Origin: Klebsiella ornithinolytica NBRC 105727 = ATCC 31898
Lineage (GTDB): Bacteria > Pseudomonadota > Gammaproteobacteria > Enterobacterales > Enterobacteriaceae
DNA length: 64,000 nucleotides
Assembly: GCF_001598295.1 (NCBI RefSeq)
Contig: NZ_BCYR01000006.1
Span: forward strand, 248,001 to 312,000
Direction of reading: 5' to 3'
The notes beneath the pieces are model-generated. The model saw only the letters and a program-made list of their open reading frames with translations. It did no database searches and was not told the DNA's origin. The translations under genes were made by a program, and so were the position numbers. This document shows, one piece after another, positions 8,892-17,623 of this stretch. Every line of letters begins with the position of its first letter. The stretch's first letter is position 1.

Positions 8892-10112
8892 ATGAAATAC
8901 CACTCCGATACGCTTGTCCCGCATAAATCCGCCGTCATGGCCTGCCCGGCCAACCTGCTGGCTGAAGAGGTCTGCCTGCCCGCGGCGCTGGTGAAAAAAA
9001 CAGCGCTGGAAAATAACATTGCCTGGATGCAGCGCTATGCCGATACCCGCGGCGTCTCGCTGGCGCCGCACGGGAAAACGACGATGACGCCATGGATTTT
9101 TCAGGCCCAGCAGCGGGCGGGAGCATGGGGTATCGGGGTGGGAAGCGCCTGGCAGGCCAGCGCAGCGATGGCCAGCGGAATTGAGCGCGTCTTAATGGTC
9201 AATCAGCTGGTCGGTCAGGCCAACATGCAGGTGGTTTCACAACTGAAGGCCCACTACCGGGCGGTGGATTTTCTCTGCTGCGTGGATAGCCTGGCGAATG
9301 CCCGCACTCTGTCGGCGTTCTTCAGCGCGCGCCAGCAAACGCTGGATGTTCTCATTGAGCTGGGCGTTCCCGGCGGGCGCTGCGGCTGCCGGAGCGTGGA
9401 CGCGGCGCTGGCGCTGGCCCAGGAGGTCGCCACGCTACCGGGCCTGACGCTTCGCGGGCTGGAACTGTACGAAGGGGTGCTGCACGGCGACGATCCGCAG
9501 CCGCAGGTTGAAGCGCTGCTGCGTCAGGCCGCCGGGCTCGCCTGCCAGATGGCGCCGCTGGTTGAGGGTGAGTTTATTCTGACCGGCGCGGGGACCGTCT
9601 GGTATGACGTGGTGTGCAACGTGTGGCTGGCCGCACAGAAGCCGGATCGCTGCCGGGTGGTGATCCGACCGGGCTGTTACATCACTCATGATATGGGGAT
9701 CTATGAGATTGCCCGGCAGGAACTGATCGCCCGCGATCCGATCGCCTGCGATCTCGGCGGCGACCTGACCTCTGCGCTGGAGCTGATGGCGATGGTGCAG
9801 TCGGTCCCGGAGGCGGATCGCGCGGTGGTCAATTTCGGCAAGCGCGACTGCGCCTTCGATGCCGGACTCCCACAGCCTGTCGCCCACTATCGCCACGGCA
9901 AAGCATTACCGCTGCAGGCCGACGAGATAGTCAGCGTCGGGATTATGGATCAGCACTGCATGCTGCGCCTGGCGCCGGGCTGCGATGTGCAGGTCGGCGA
10001 TATTGTGCTGTTTGGCACCTCTCATCCGTGTCTGACCTTCGATAAGTGGAAAACCCTGCTGCTGGTGGATGACGAGTACAACGTGCTCGAGGAGCTGGAC
10101 ACCTTGTTCTGA
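8892..10112 (+). CDS. PLP-dependent D-amino-acid deaminase/dehydratase (DSD1/D-threonine aldolase-like)
   Basis: The 406-residue protein is a fold-type III PLP enzyme. The PLP lysine is likely K62 in APHGKTTM and the C-terminal zinc ligands H378-P-C380 in TSHPCLTFDKW, as in eukaryotic-type D-serine dehydratases. Such enzymes eliminate the beta-hydroxyl from D-3-hydroxy-amino acids, giving a 2-keto acid and ammonia. A D-hexosaminate has the same D-2-amino-3-hydroxy arrangement and would give a 2-keto-3-deoxyhexonate, the substrate of the neighbouring dgoK (inference). The start has AAGGA 8 bases upstream. D-serine or D-threonine remain alternative substrates. Confidence 0.85.
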   Translation: MKYHSDTLVPHKSAVMACPANLLAEEVCLPAALVKKTALENNIAWMQRYADTRGVSLAPHGKTTMTPWIFQAQQRAGAWGIGVGSAWQASAAMASGIERVLMVNQLVGQANMQVVSQLKAHYRAVDFLCCVDSLANARTLSAFFSARQQTLDVLIELGVPGGRCGCRSVDAALALAQEVATLPGLTLRGLELYEGVLHGDDPQPQVEALLRQAAGLACQMAPLVEGEFILTGAGTVWYDVVCNVWLAAQKPDRCRVVIRPGCYITHDMGIYEIARQELIARDPIACDLGGDLTSALELMAMVQSVPEADRAVVNFGKRDCAFDAGLPQPVAHYRHGKALPLQADEIVSVGIMDQHCMLRLAPGCDVQVGDIVLFGTSHPCLTFDKWKTLLLVDDEYNVLEELDTLF

Positions 10113-10207
10113 TGACGTTTACGGTTAGCGGCTGACGTCTTATTCGGTTGCCAGAAACCACCGCTCTCCTGTCGCCCAAGGCCCCGATAACTCCGCGGGC
10201 GGTTCAA

Positions 10208-11218
10208 CTACTCGCTCAACGCGGAAATCTCATCAAACAACGAACGGCTAATGGTGACGCCCTGGCATTCACTCTCCTGGCGGCAGAGATAGCGCCGTTC
10301 GCCCGGGAGTCTCGCCCCTTGCGCCTGCATGCTGTTAAACAGCGTCTCCGCGCGAGCCAGATGTGCATCAGCCTCCGCACCGAGGAACCGCTGCGGATCC
10401 AGCGCCAGAATCAGCTCGCCGCCGTAGGGTAGCCCGCCCGCGCCACCGTCCCACGCCAGCGATTCCGCGCTGGTCATGTCGCCAATCAGCGGCCCGGCAA
10501 GCAGCTCGACCATCGCCGCCAGCGCCGATCCTTTATAGCCACCAAAGGTCAGCATCGCCCCGGCCAGCACCGCTCCGGCGTCCGTAGTCGGCTGGCCCTG
10601 ACGATCAATCCCCCATCCTTTCGGCAACGCTTTCCCGGCACGTTGATGCAGTTGAATCTCGCCGCGCGCCGCCACGCTGGTGGCCATATCAAAAATAAAC
10701 GGCGGCTTATCCCCCCGCGGCCAGCCAAAGGCGACAGGATTGGTGCCAAACAGCGGCAGGCTGCCGCCTGCAGGCGCCACCCATGCATGGCCCGGCGTGC
10801 AGGCCAGCCCGACCAGGCCGGCATCCGTCAACGGTTCGATATCGGCAAACAGCGCCGAAAAATGCACGCAGCGGTTGATGGCCAGCGCGGCGATACCGCT
10901 GCGGCGCGCCTTCTCCACCAGCAGCGGCAGTGCCCGCTCAAACGCCAGCAGCGAAAACGCGCCGCCGGCATCGACGCGCACAATCCCCGGCGCCCGATCG
11001 TCAATCTGCGGTTCGGCATCCGGGGAGACCTTACCTTTACGCAGGGTGTCCACGATCCCCAGTAGCCGCCACAGGCCGTGGGAAGCGCAGCCATCACGCT
11101 CCCCGCCGGTGACGTTGCGTGCTACCGCCGCCGCGTGATCCTCGCTGAATCCATTAGCGCTCAGCGCCCGCATCGCCAGCGCATAAGCTTCGGGTAACGA
11201 CAGGGTTACCGTTTCCAT
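10208..11218 (-). CDS. Ldh/malate dehydrogenase-like NAD(P)-dependent reductase (probable delta1-pyrroline-2-carboxylate reductase)
   Basis: This 336-residue protein belongs to the type-2 malate/lactate dehydrogenase family, which includes DpkA (delta1-piperideine/pyrroline-2-carboxylate reductase) and ureidoglycolate dehydrogenase. Visible are the catalytic-type histidine in ASHGLWR (about residue 47), FGTNPVAFGWPR, FDMATSVAARGEI and TFGGYKGSALA. In a cluster with a proline-racemase-family epimerase and D-proline-type dehydrogenase, reduction of delta1-pyrroline-2-carboxylate to L-proline is the likeliest job. It sits 11 bp downstream of the permease. Assignment to the family is firm; substrate is inferred. 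Confidence 0.8.
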   Translation of the reverse strand: METVTLSLPEAYALAMRALSANGFSEDHAAAVARNVTGGERDGCASHGLWRLLGIVDTLRKGKVSPDAEPQIDDRAPGIVRVDAGGAFSLLAFERALPLLVEKARRSGIAALAINRCVHFSALFADIEPLTDAGLVGLACTPGHAWVAPAGGSLPLFGTNPVAFGWPRGDKPPFIFDMATSVAARGEIQLHQRAGKALPKGWGIDRQGQPTTDAGAVLAGAMLTFGGYKGSALAAMVELLAGPLIGDMTSAESLAWDGGAGGLPYGGELILALDPQRFLGAEADAHLARAETLFNSMQAQGARLPGERRYLCRQESECQGVTISRSLFDEISALSE

Positions 11219-11229
11219 GACCTTCTCCT

Positions 11230-12831
11230 CTACTCTTCTTCGTCTCCGCTAAAATTAGCCTGGGGGAGACAGCTGCGCGCGCCCCAGTAATAAATTCCCA
11301 GCGACATCACCGCTACCAGCACCGTATCCCAGGGGTGAGCTATCTCATTAGTACCACCAAAACTGCCCAACCAGGAAAAGAGCATGATCAGCGCATAGAA
11401 GACGATCAGCCACAGCGAGGATTTCACCTGTTGCGCCAGGCTGACGGTATGTACCGGCACTTTGCCTTTGCACAGGATGTAGACCACAAACATGACGATT
11501 TGCAGCCCCAGCAGCCAGGAGAGCGTGGTCCAGCCGGACCAGTAGACGATCAGCGCGGAGATCATAAACGACACCGGTCCAATAATCGCGAACGCCCGCA
11601 CGCGGAAGGGACGCGGCAGATCCGGCGCGTTACGGCGCAGCCCTGCGGCGGTCACCGGCGCGATCGCATAGCTCAACACCAGCGCGGCCGAGACCACGCT
11701 GATCAGCTGCTCCCAGGAGGGGAACGGCAGCGTCCAGAAGATGGACAGACCGAAGGTCAACCACAGGGCCGGACGCGGAATGCCGGACTCTTTATCAATG
11801 TGGGTAAAGGCTTTAAAAAAGGTTCCGGCTTTCGCCCAACCGTAGATAACGCGCGGCGTGGCGTTCATGTAAATATTGCCGGTGCCGCTCGGGGAGATGA
11901 TCGCGTCGCTAATCACCATAAAGGCCAGCCAGCCCATACCGAGAGTGATAGCGATATCGCGATACGGCAGCGAGAACTGTTTACTCACTTCCGCCCAGCC
12001 GCCGCTTAACATTTCCGTCGGAATGCTGCCGAGAAACGCCAGCTGCAGCAGCACATAGATAATGGTCGATAGCACCACCGACAGAATCAGCGCCACCGGG
12101 ATCGTGCGCTGCGGATGCTGAACCTCGCTGGCAACGGAAATAATCGGCGTCAGCCCCAGATAGGCAAAGATAATCCCGCCGGCGCTGATCGCCGCTTCCA
12201 CCCCGGACATCCCAAACGGCGCAATCCCCTGAGTATGCAGGTTTTCCGGCTTAAAGAAGGTGAACAGGGTAATCACTACCAGCAGCGGCACCAGAAACTT
12301 CAGCACGCTGATAAAGTTATTCGAGCGGGCAAAGGTTTTGACGCTGTAGTAGTTAAGCGCAAAGAAAAAGCACAGCAGCAGGAACTGCACCACCCAGCCC
12401 AGCAGAGTCGGCGAGCTGGATCCCGGCTGGGTCAGCGCCGGGAACCAGGCGGCGGCATACTGACGGGCGGCGACAATTTCGATAGAAATCAGGCTTGAGA
12501 AGGCAATCAGCGTAATAAAGCCGAGCAGATACCCCATCAGCTCACCGTGCGAAAAGACCGGATAACGGATAATCCCCCCTGCGCGCGGCAGCGCCGCCCC
12601 CAGTTCGCAGTAAACGATGCCCAGCAGCAAAACCGCAAAGCCGCCGATCACCCAGGAGGCGATCCCGGCGGGCCCGGCAATCGACGCGACGTGGCTGGCG
12701 GCAAAGAGCCAGCCGGAACCAAAAATCGCCCCCAGGCCAATAAACGTCAGATCGGTTAAGGTCAGCTGCTTTTTAAACTTACCCGACTCAGCAACGCGGG
12801 TTTGACTGTTATGCGTAGTGTGAATAGTCAT
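11230..12831 (-). CDS. APC-family amino acid permease
   Basis: A 533-residue inner-membrane protein with about 12 transmembrane segments. The APC opening LTLTDLTFIGLGAIFGSGWLF lies at residues 23-43 and conserved stretches include PRAGGIIRYPVFSHGELMGY and GLTPIISVASEVQHP. It is located between the Ldh-like reductase and the aldehyde dehydrogenase in the leftward hydroxyproline operon and is the obvious candidate for hydroxyproline or D-proline uptake (inference from context). The 15-bp gap to the dehydrogenase gene suggests co-transcription. Confidence 0.83.
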   Translation of the reverse strand: MTIHTTHNSQTRVAESGKFKKQLTLTDLTFIGLGAIFGSGWLFAASHVASIAGPAGIASWVIGGFAVLLLGIVYCELGAALPRAGGIIRYPVFSHGELMGYLLGFITLIAFSSLISIEIVAARQYAAAWFPALTQPGSSSPTLLGWVVQFLLLCFFFALNYYSVKTFARSNNFISVLKFLVPLLVVITLFTFFKPENLHTQGIAPFGMSGVEAAISAGGIIFAYLGLTPIISVASEVQHPQRTIPVALILSVVLSTIIYVLLQLAFLGSIPTEMLSGGWAEVSKQFSLPYRDIAITLGMGWLAFMVISDAIISPSGTGNIYMNATPRVIYGWAKAGTFFKAFTHIDKESGIPRPALWLTFGLSIFWTLPFPSWEQLISVVSAALVLSYAIAPVTAAGLRRNAPDLPRPFRVRAFAIIGPVSFMISALIVYWSGWTTLSWLLGLQIVMFVVYILCKGKVPVHTVSLAQQVKSSLWLIVFYALIMLFSWLGSFGGTNEIAHPWDTVLVAVMSLGIYYWGARSCLPQANFSGDEEE

Positions 12832-12846
12832 CGTGATGCCCTTCCG

Positions 12847-14451
12847 TCAACATGAGGGGGAAATCGCTTCCCGGGTCCACTGGCCGTTCACCAGGCGCAG
12901 CAGGTTTAAAGGGTTAGCATCCTGCAAGGCCGGCGGCAGCAACGCGGCAGGGGCGTTCTGCAGACAAACCGGCCGCAGAAAACGTTCGATCGCCCGGGTC
13001 CCAACCGATGTGCCGCGCGCGTCGGTGGTGGCCGGCCAGGGGCCGCCGTGCACCATCGCATCGCACACTTCCACGCCGGTGGGATAGCCGTTGAACAGCA
13101 CCCGTCCGGCTTTATCGCTGAGCAGCGGCAGCAGACGCGCCGCCAGGGGACGATCGTCCGCATCGGCATGCAGCGTCGCCGTCAGCTGTCCCTGCAGCGT
13201 ACTGACCAGCGCCATCATCTGCGTCTCGTCCGCCACTTCCACCAGTACCGACAGCGGGCCAAACACCTCGGTTTGCAGCACGCTATCCGGCGCCATGAAC
13301 GCCTCCGCCGTCGCCAGGTACAACAACGCCTGCGCCCGCGGGCCGCCGGCCGCTTCACCGCTGGCCAGCCGCTGCACACCCGGACAGGCGTCGAGCGTCT
13401 CGACACCGGCGCGATAGTGTTGCAGGGTCGGCGCATTGAGCAGAACCTGAGCGGGCGCGGCCTGAACCTGTTCACATAACGCGGCAGTAAAGCGCGTCAG
13501 CCCTTCGCCCTTGAGCGCCAGAATCAACCCTGGGCGAGTACAAAATTGCCCGCCGCCGAGGGTAAACGACGCCACCAGATCTTTGGCCAGCGACGCCGCG
13601 CGCGCGGCGAGCGCCTGGGGCAGAATAATCAGCGGATTAATCGCCGACATTTCCGCAAACAGCGGGATTGGCTGCGGGCGCTGCTGCGCCAGCTGGAGTA
13701 GCGCTTTCCCCCCCGTCAGCGAGCCGGTGAATCCCACCGCCTGAATCGCCGGATGGCGCACCAGTTCGGCCCCGATATCGGTACCAAAAATCATGTTGAA
13801 CACCCCGCCGGGCAAGGCGCATTTCTCCACCGCCCGCACAATGGCCTGCGCCGTCTGCTCTGCAGTTGCCATATGTCCGGGATGAGCCTTAACCACCACC
13901 GGGCAACCGGCCGCCAGCGCCGAGGCGGTATCGCCGCCGGCGGTAGAAAAGGCCAACGGAAAGTTGCTGGCGCCGAATACCGCAACCGGGCCAAGCGCCA
14001 CCTGATACTGGCGCAGATCCGCTCGCGGTAAGGGTTGACGCGCCGGCAGCGCCGTATCAATGCGCGCCCCCAGAACATCGCCGCGGCGTAACAGACCGGC
14101 AAACATCCGCAGCTGACCGCTGGTGCGTGCCCGCTCGCCCTGTAAACGCGCCAGCGGCAGCGCGGTCTCAGCATGGGCAATGGCAAAAAAGCTCTCGCCC
14201 AGCCCGTCCAGTTCATCGGCAATGGTCTCCAGAAAGCGCGCGCGCGTCTCTGGCGAGGTTCCGGAATAGGCGGCAAAAGCCTGCGCCGCCGCCTGCGCCG
14301 CCAGTGCGGCCTCCTCCCGGGAGGCCGGATAAAAACGGTGGCCGGTGGCCTCGCCGTCCGCAGCCTTCAGGCTGAGGAGCGTGGCTTCGCCGCTGGCGAC
14401 GCGGCGCCCGGCGATAAACTGCCGACCCACCGTCATTTCTGTTTCGCTCAT
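12847..14451 (-). CDS. 2,5-dioxovalerate (alpha-ketoglutarate semialdehyde) dehydrogenase
   Basis: The 534-residue NAD(P)-dependent aldehyde dehydrogenase oxidises 2-ketoglutarate semialdehyde to 2-ketoglutarate, the last step of the hydroxyproline route. The KGSADH-type signatures PLFAEMSAINP (catalytic glutamate) and LGGGQFCTRPG (catalytic cysteine) are present, with FGASNFPLAFSTAGGDTASA in the cofactor region. The ATG at 14451 is preceded by a GGGGAG site; a longer frame from 14619 runs into the neighbouring gene and reads as non-protein-like Arg/Gly-rich sequence. It follows the deaminase gene by 14 bp. Confidence 0.88.
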   Translation of the reverse strand: MSETEMTVGRQFIAGRRVASGEATLLSLKAADGEATGHRFYPASREEAALAAQAAAQAFAAYSGTSPETRARFLETIADELDGLGESFFAIAHAETALPLARLQGERARTSGQLRMFAGLLRRGDVLGARIDTALPARQPLPRADLRQYQVALGPVAVFGASNFPLAFSTAGGDTASALAAGCPVVVKAHPGHMATAEQTAQAIVRAVEKCALPGGVFNMIFGTDIGAELVRHPAIQAVGFTGSLTGGKALLQLAQQRPQPIPLFAEMSAINPLIILPQALAARAASLAKDLVASFTLGGGQFCTRPGLILALKGEGLTRFTAALCEQVQAAPAQVLLNAPTLQHYRAGVETLDACPGVQRLASGEAAGGPRAQALLYLATAEAFMAPDSVLQTEVFGPLSVLVEVADETQMMALVSTLQGQLTATLHADADDRPLAARLLPLLSDKAGRVLFNGYPTGVEVCDAMVHGGPWPATTDARGTSVGTRAIERFLRPVCLQNAPAALLPPALQDANPLNLLRLVNGQWTREAISPSC

Positions 14452-14465
14452 CGTCGCTCCCCGCC

Positions 14466-15386
14466 TCACAGGCCCACGTCCGGCAGCACAGGACGCGTCG
14501 CCAGCGCCTGTTCCACGATGTTCACCACCTGCTGACGGGTCTCCCCTTCCAGCGCCAGACGCGGCGGACGGGTGACGGCGCTGCCGCGTCCCAGCAGCTC
14601 TTCGCACAGCTTGATGCACTGCACCAGATCCGGACGCGCATCGAGGTGCAGCAGCGGCATAAACCAGCGATACAGCGCCATGGCTTCGTCATAGCGTTTC
14701 TGTGCGGCAAGACGGAACAGGGTTTCGCCTTCGCGCGGGAAAGCGTTCGACATGCCGGAAATCCACCCTTCCGCGCCCACGGCGATGCTCTCCACCACCA
14801 CATCATCCAGCCCGGCAAACAGCACGAAGCGGTCGCCGACGGTGTTACGCAGATCGACGAAACGACGGGTGTCCCCGGATGAGTCTTTGAAGCAGACGAT
14901 ATTGTCGCAATCGGTGAGGGTGGCGAGGATATCTGGCGTGACATCGTTCTTGTAAATCGGCGGGTTGTTATAAACCATAATCGGCAGGTCGGTGGCGGTG
15001 GCCACGCTGCGGAAGTGGGCGGCGGTTTCGTGCGGCTTCGAGGAGTAGACCAGCGCCGGCATCACCATAATTCCGTCGACGCCAACGCGCTCGGCCTCTT
15101 TCGCCATCTTCTGCGCAAACGCGGTAGTGAACTCGGCGACCCCGGCGATCACCGGAATTTTGCCGCCCGCCGCATCCTTCGCCACTTCAATAATCTGCAG
15201 TTTTTCCTCGGTTGTCAGCGAGGTGTTTTCCCCGACGCTGCCGCACACCACCAGCCCGGAGACGCCGTCTCTGACCAGGTTTTTCATCACCGCATGGGTG
15301 GCATCTAAATCGAGGGAGTAATCTTGACGAAACTGCGTGCTGACTGCCGGAAATACGCCGCTCCAGTGAATCGCTTTTTTGCTCAT
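14466..15386 (-). CDS. Dihydrodipicolinate synthase-family deaminase (probable delta1-pyrroline-4-hydroxy-2-carboxylate deaminase)
   Basis: A 306-residue class I aldolase-fold enzyme. The DapA-family features are GSVGEN (residues 49-54), the tyrosine in MVYNNP (Y139) and the Schiff-base lysine K167 in CFKDSS. In hydroxyproline clusters this family deaminates and dehydrates the cyclic imine made by D-hydroxyproline dehydrogenase, giving 2-ketoglutarate semialdehyde, which the next gene oxidises. It is the first gene of the leftward operon. A plain sialic- or keto-acid aldolase is the alternative, but the context fits the deaminase well. Confidence 0.85.
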   Translation of the reverse strand: MSKKAIHWSGVFPAVSTQFRQDYSLDLDATHAVMKNLVRDGVSGLVVCGSVGENTSLTTEEKLQIIEVAKDAAGGKIPVIAGVAEFTTAFAQKMAKEAERVGVDGIMVMPALVYSSKPHETAAHFRSVATATDLPIMVYNNPPIYKNDVTPDILATLTDCDNIVCFKDSSGDTRRFVDLRNTVGDRFVLFAGLDDVVVESIAVGAEGWISGMSNAFPREGETLFRLAAQKRYDEAMALYRWFMPLLHLDARPDLVQCIKLCEELLGRGSAVTRPPRLALEGETRQQVVNIVEQALATRPVLPDVGL

Positions 15387-15419
15387 GCTCGGTTCCTTGT
15401 CGTCATTTTGTTAAGTCAA

Positions 15420-15444
15420 AGTGAATGAATGGTGAATTTTCACT
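15420..15444. promoter_or_regulatory. Inverted repeat upstream of the hydroxyproline operon
   Basis: AGTGAA and TTCACT frame 13 bases, and inside them lies a tighter GTGAA-TT-TTCAC repeat (15432-15443). The position, 35-60 bp upstream of the deaminase start, suits an operator or promoter element of the leftward operon; which regulator uses it is unknown. Confidence 0.35.
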
Positions 15445-15537
15445 GACAGATTGACGTTTCATGGACCCGGCGGCTTGTCGGTTTTCTTCCAATACGATGA
15501 CGAAATTAGCACAGTCGCAAAAAGTGTGAGCCGACGA

Positions 15538-16365
15538 TTATCCCGCCAGCGTCAGGCGAAAATCGCGCGGCGTGGAGCCGGTCATCGCTTTAAATTGACG
15601 GCTGAAGGCGCTGTGATCGGTATAGCCGCACTGCAGCGCAATATCGGTAATCGGCGTCTCTCCCGCCAGCAGCTCGGTGGCTTTTTCGAGGCGGACCTTG
15701 TGGATCATTTGCCGCGGCGTGAGGTGAAAGATCCGTTTGCAATAGCGTTCGATCTGCGCCACGGACATGCCGCTTAACCCGGTCAGCTCTTCCATGGTGA
15801 TCGGGCGATGGTAGTGGCGACGAATATGATCATCGACGATCGCCAGCCGCTGCCAGGCAGGATGTCGGGCATGCGCCTCCTGAAGATCGTGCGAGATCCC
15901 TGCCATGCCGATCACCTGGCCGTGAACATCGCGCAGCGCCAGCTTTTGCGTCAGACACCAGCCGCGTTCACGCCCGTTATAGAGGTGCATTTCGAGCTGG
16001 TCGCGCAGGGTCACCCCCTCTCTCAACACCCGCAGATCCTGTTCGGTATAGCCCTGCCCCAGCGCCGATGGAAAGACGTCGGCCGAGGTTTTGCCTAACA
16101 GCGAGGAGACGCTTTTAAAGCCGCAGCGACGAGCCAGCGTCAGGTTCGCCAGCAGGTAGCGCGCCTGGGCATCTTTGATAAAAAAAACCACATGGGGAAT
16201 CGCGTTCAGCAGCGGCGCGATGAGCGCCAGCGCATTGAGCAACGATGGCATGTTTTCCGGGCGCTGGCGCGCCAGCCCTTCGCAAATCTGGCTCAGCTCA
16301 TCCACGGCCAGATCCGTATCCTCAACCGGAGCGTGCTCCGAAGCAGCAGCAGTAACACAGAACAT
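15538..16365 (-). CDS. AraC-family regulator with N-terminal PAS domain
   Basis: The 275-residue protein has a PAS-like sensor at about residues 48-150 (HVVFFIKDAQARYLLANLTLA, GQVIGMAGISHDLQEAH) and a C-terminal AraC double helix-turn-helix at about 175-272 (ITMEELTGLSGMSVAQIERYCKRIF and DIALQCGYTDHSAFSRQFKAMTGSTPRDFR). It lies between the leftward catabolic operon and the rightward epimerase operon, so it probably activates both in response to hydroxyproline or an intermediate. The ATG follows a GAGGA site. Assignment of family is firm; target genes are inferred from position. Confidence 0.85.
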   Translation of the reverse strand: MFCVTAAASEHAPVEDTDLAVDELSQICEGLARQRPENMPSLLNALALIAPLLNAIPHVVFFIKDAQARYLLANLTLARRCGFKSVSSLLGKTSADVFPSALGQGYTEQDLRVLREGVTLRDQLEMHLYNGRERGWCLTQKLALRDVHGQVIGMAGISHDLQEAHARHPAWQRLAIVDDHIRRHYHRPITMEELTGLSGMSVAQIERYCKRIFHLTPRQMIHKVRLEKATELLAGETPITDIALQCGYTDHSAFSRQFKAMTGSTPRDFRLTLAG

Positions 16366-16675
16366 AAGGCTTCCTCATGGCGGGTGACGGGAGGATATTT
16401 ATTCACCTTTTGGTAACACATCAAGCGGCAATACCGCGTTTTGCGATCCTGACTCCGGTTTATATTTTCCCCTGAGTACGCCGCTGGCGCGATCGCGACT
16501 TTCGGTTTACCACAGCAATAAGCGAATGATTAATAAGAAATAACTATGTCATTCATAAACAGGCGCCGCCGTTTATTGTGCCGATTTCGTCATTTTCTCT
16601 GGCGAAAGCGTTCAAGCCGGAGGCGGTCTGTTGCGCCAGCATGATGAAACAAATCATTAACCTCCGGAGATAGCC
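16366..16675. promoter_or_regulatory. 310-bp divergent intergenic region (regulator / epimerase)
   Basis: It must hold the promoters of the leftward AraC-type gene and the rightward epimerase operon. AT-rich tracts occur around 16500-16555. I see no strong sigma-54 element, no clear CRP site and no ORF worth reporting. A CCGGAG ribosome site precedes the epimerase ATG. Confidence 0.45.
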
Positions 16676-17623
16676 ATGACTGCGCCACGTCACCCCATTG
16701 AACTCAGAGCCATTGATTCTCATACCGGCGGCGAACCGACCCGCCTGATTGTGGACGGTTTTCCGGATCTCGGTAACGGCAGCATGGCGGAGCGCCGCGA
16801 ACGTTTCGCCCGCGAATTCGATCGCTGGCGCCAGGCGGTTATCCTGGAGCCGCGCGGCAACGATGTGCTGGTGGGGGCGCTGCTGTGCAAGCCGGTCTCA
16901 CCGCAGGCAACCGCCGGGGTGATTTTCTTCAACAATGCCGGCTTTCTGAACATGTGTGGGCATGGCACCATCGGGCTTATCGCTTCGCTGGCATGGCTTG
17001 GTCGCATCAAGCCTGGCACCCATCTGATTGAAACGCCGGTGGGCAACGTCAGCGCAACGCTACATGAAGATGGCAGCATCTCGGTGGAGAATGTTCCGGC
17101 CCGGCGCGGTAAAAAACAGCTCAGCGTCAGCACATCGGTGGGAACCGTCACCGGTGATATTGCCTGGGGAGGCAACTGGTTTTTCCTCATCAACGATCAT
17201 CCCTTCACCCTCGAACCCGCCCAAATTCCGCAGCTTACCGAGTATGCGTGGGCCGTACGTGCAGGGCTGGAAGCCGCCGGGATCCGCGGCGATGACGGCG
17301 GCGAAATCGACCATATCGAACTCTTTGCCGACGCCGCCGATGCCGACAGCCGCAGTTTCGTACTGTGCCCGGGGAAAGCCTGGGATCGCTCGCCGTGCGG
17401 CACCGGAACCAGCGCCAAACTGGCCTGTCTGGCCGAAGATGGCAAGCTGCAGCCCGGCGAACTCTGGCGCCAGGCCAGTATTATCGGCAGTCAGTTTACC
17501 GCCAGCTATACGCGCAGCGACGCCGGTATCATTCCGACGATCCGCGGCGAAGCCTGGGTTTGCGGCGATACCCGGCTGATCCTCAACCCGGACGATCCCT
17601 TCTGCTGGGGGATCGTGTCGTGA
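16676..17623 (+). CDS. 4-hydroxyproline 2-epimerase (proline racemase family)
   Basis: A 315-residue cytosolic, cofactor-free epimerase converting trans-4-hydroxy-L-proline to cis-4-hydroxy-D-proline. Both catalytic cysteines are present: C94 in [10 protein letters not shown] and C241 in [10 protein letters not shown]. This separates it from trans-3-hydroxyproline dehydratases of the same family, which have threonine at the second site. It opens with the family motif [12 protein letters not shown]. It is the first gene of a four-gene rightward operon whose next start (GTG) overlaps its stop by four bases. Proline racemase activity is possible but less likely in this context. Confidence 0.9.
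   Translation: MTAPRHPIELRAIDSHTGGEPTRLIVDGFPDLGNGSMAERRERFAREFDRWRQAVILEPRGNDVLVGALLCKPVSPQATAGVIFFNNAGFLNMCGHGTIGLIASLAWLGRIKPGTHLIETPVGNVSATLHEDGSISVENVPARRGKKQLSVSTSVGTVTGDIAWGGNWFFLINDHPFTLEPAQIPQLTEYAWAVRAGLEAAGIRGDDGGEIDHIELFADAADADSRSFVLCPGKAWDRSPCGTGTSAKLACLAEDGKLQPGELWRQASIIGSQFTASYTRSDAGIIPTIRGEAWVCGDTRLILNPDDPFCWGIVS

Noticed and set aside
16366-16675. Sigma-54 promoter for the epimerase operon
   Set aside because: No sequence with the required GG-N10-GC pattern at a plausible position stood out.
17365-17619. N-terminal extension of the FAD oxidoreductase frame into the epimerase gene
   Set aside because: The FAD motif begins right after the GTG at 17620; upstream residues lie out of frame inside the epimerase and are not protein-like.
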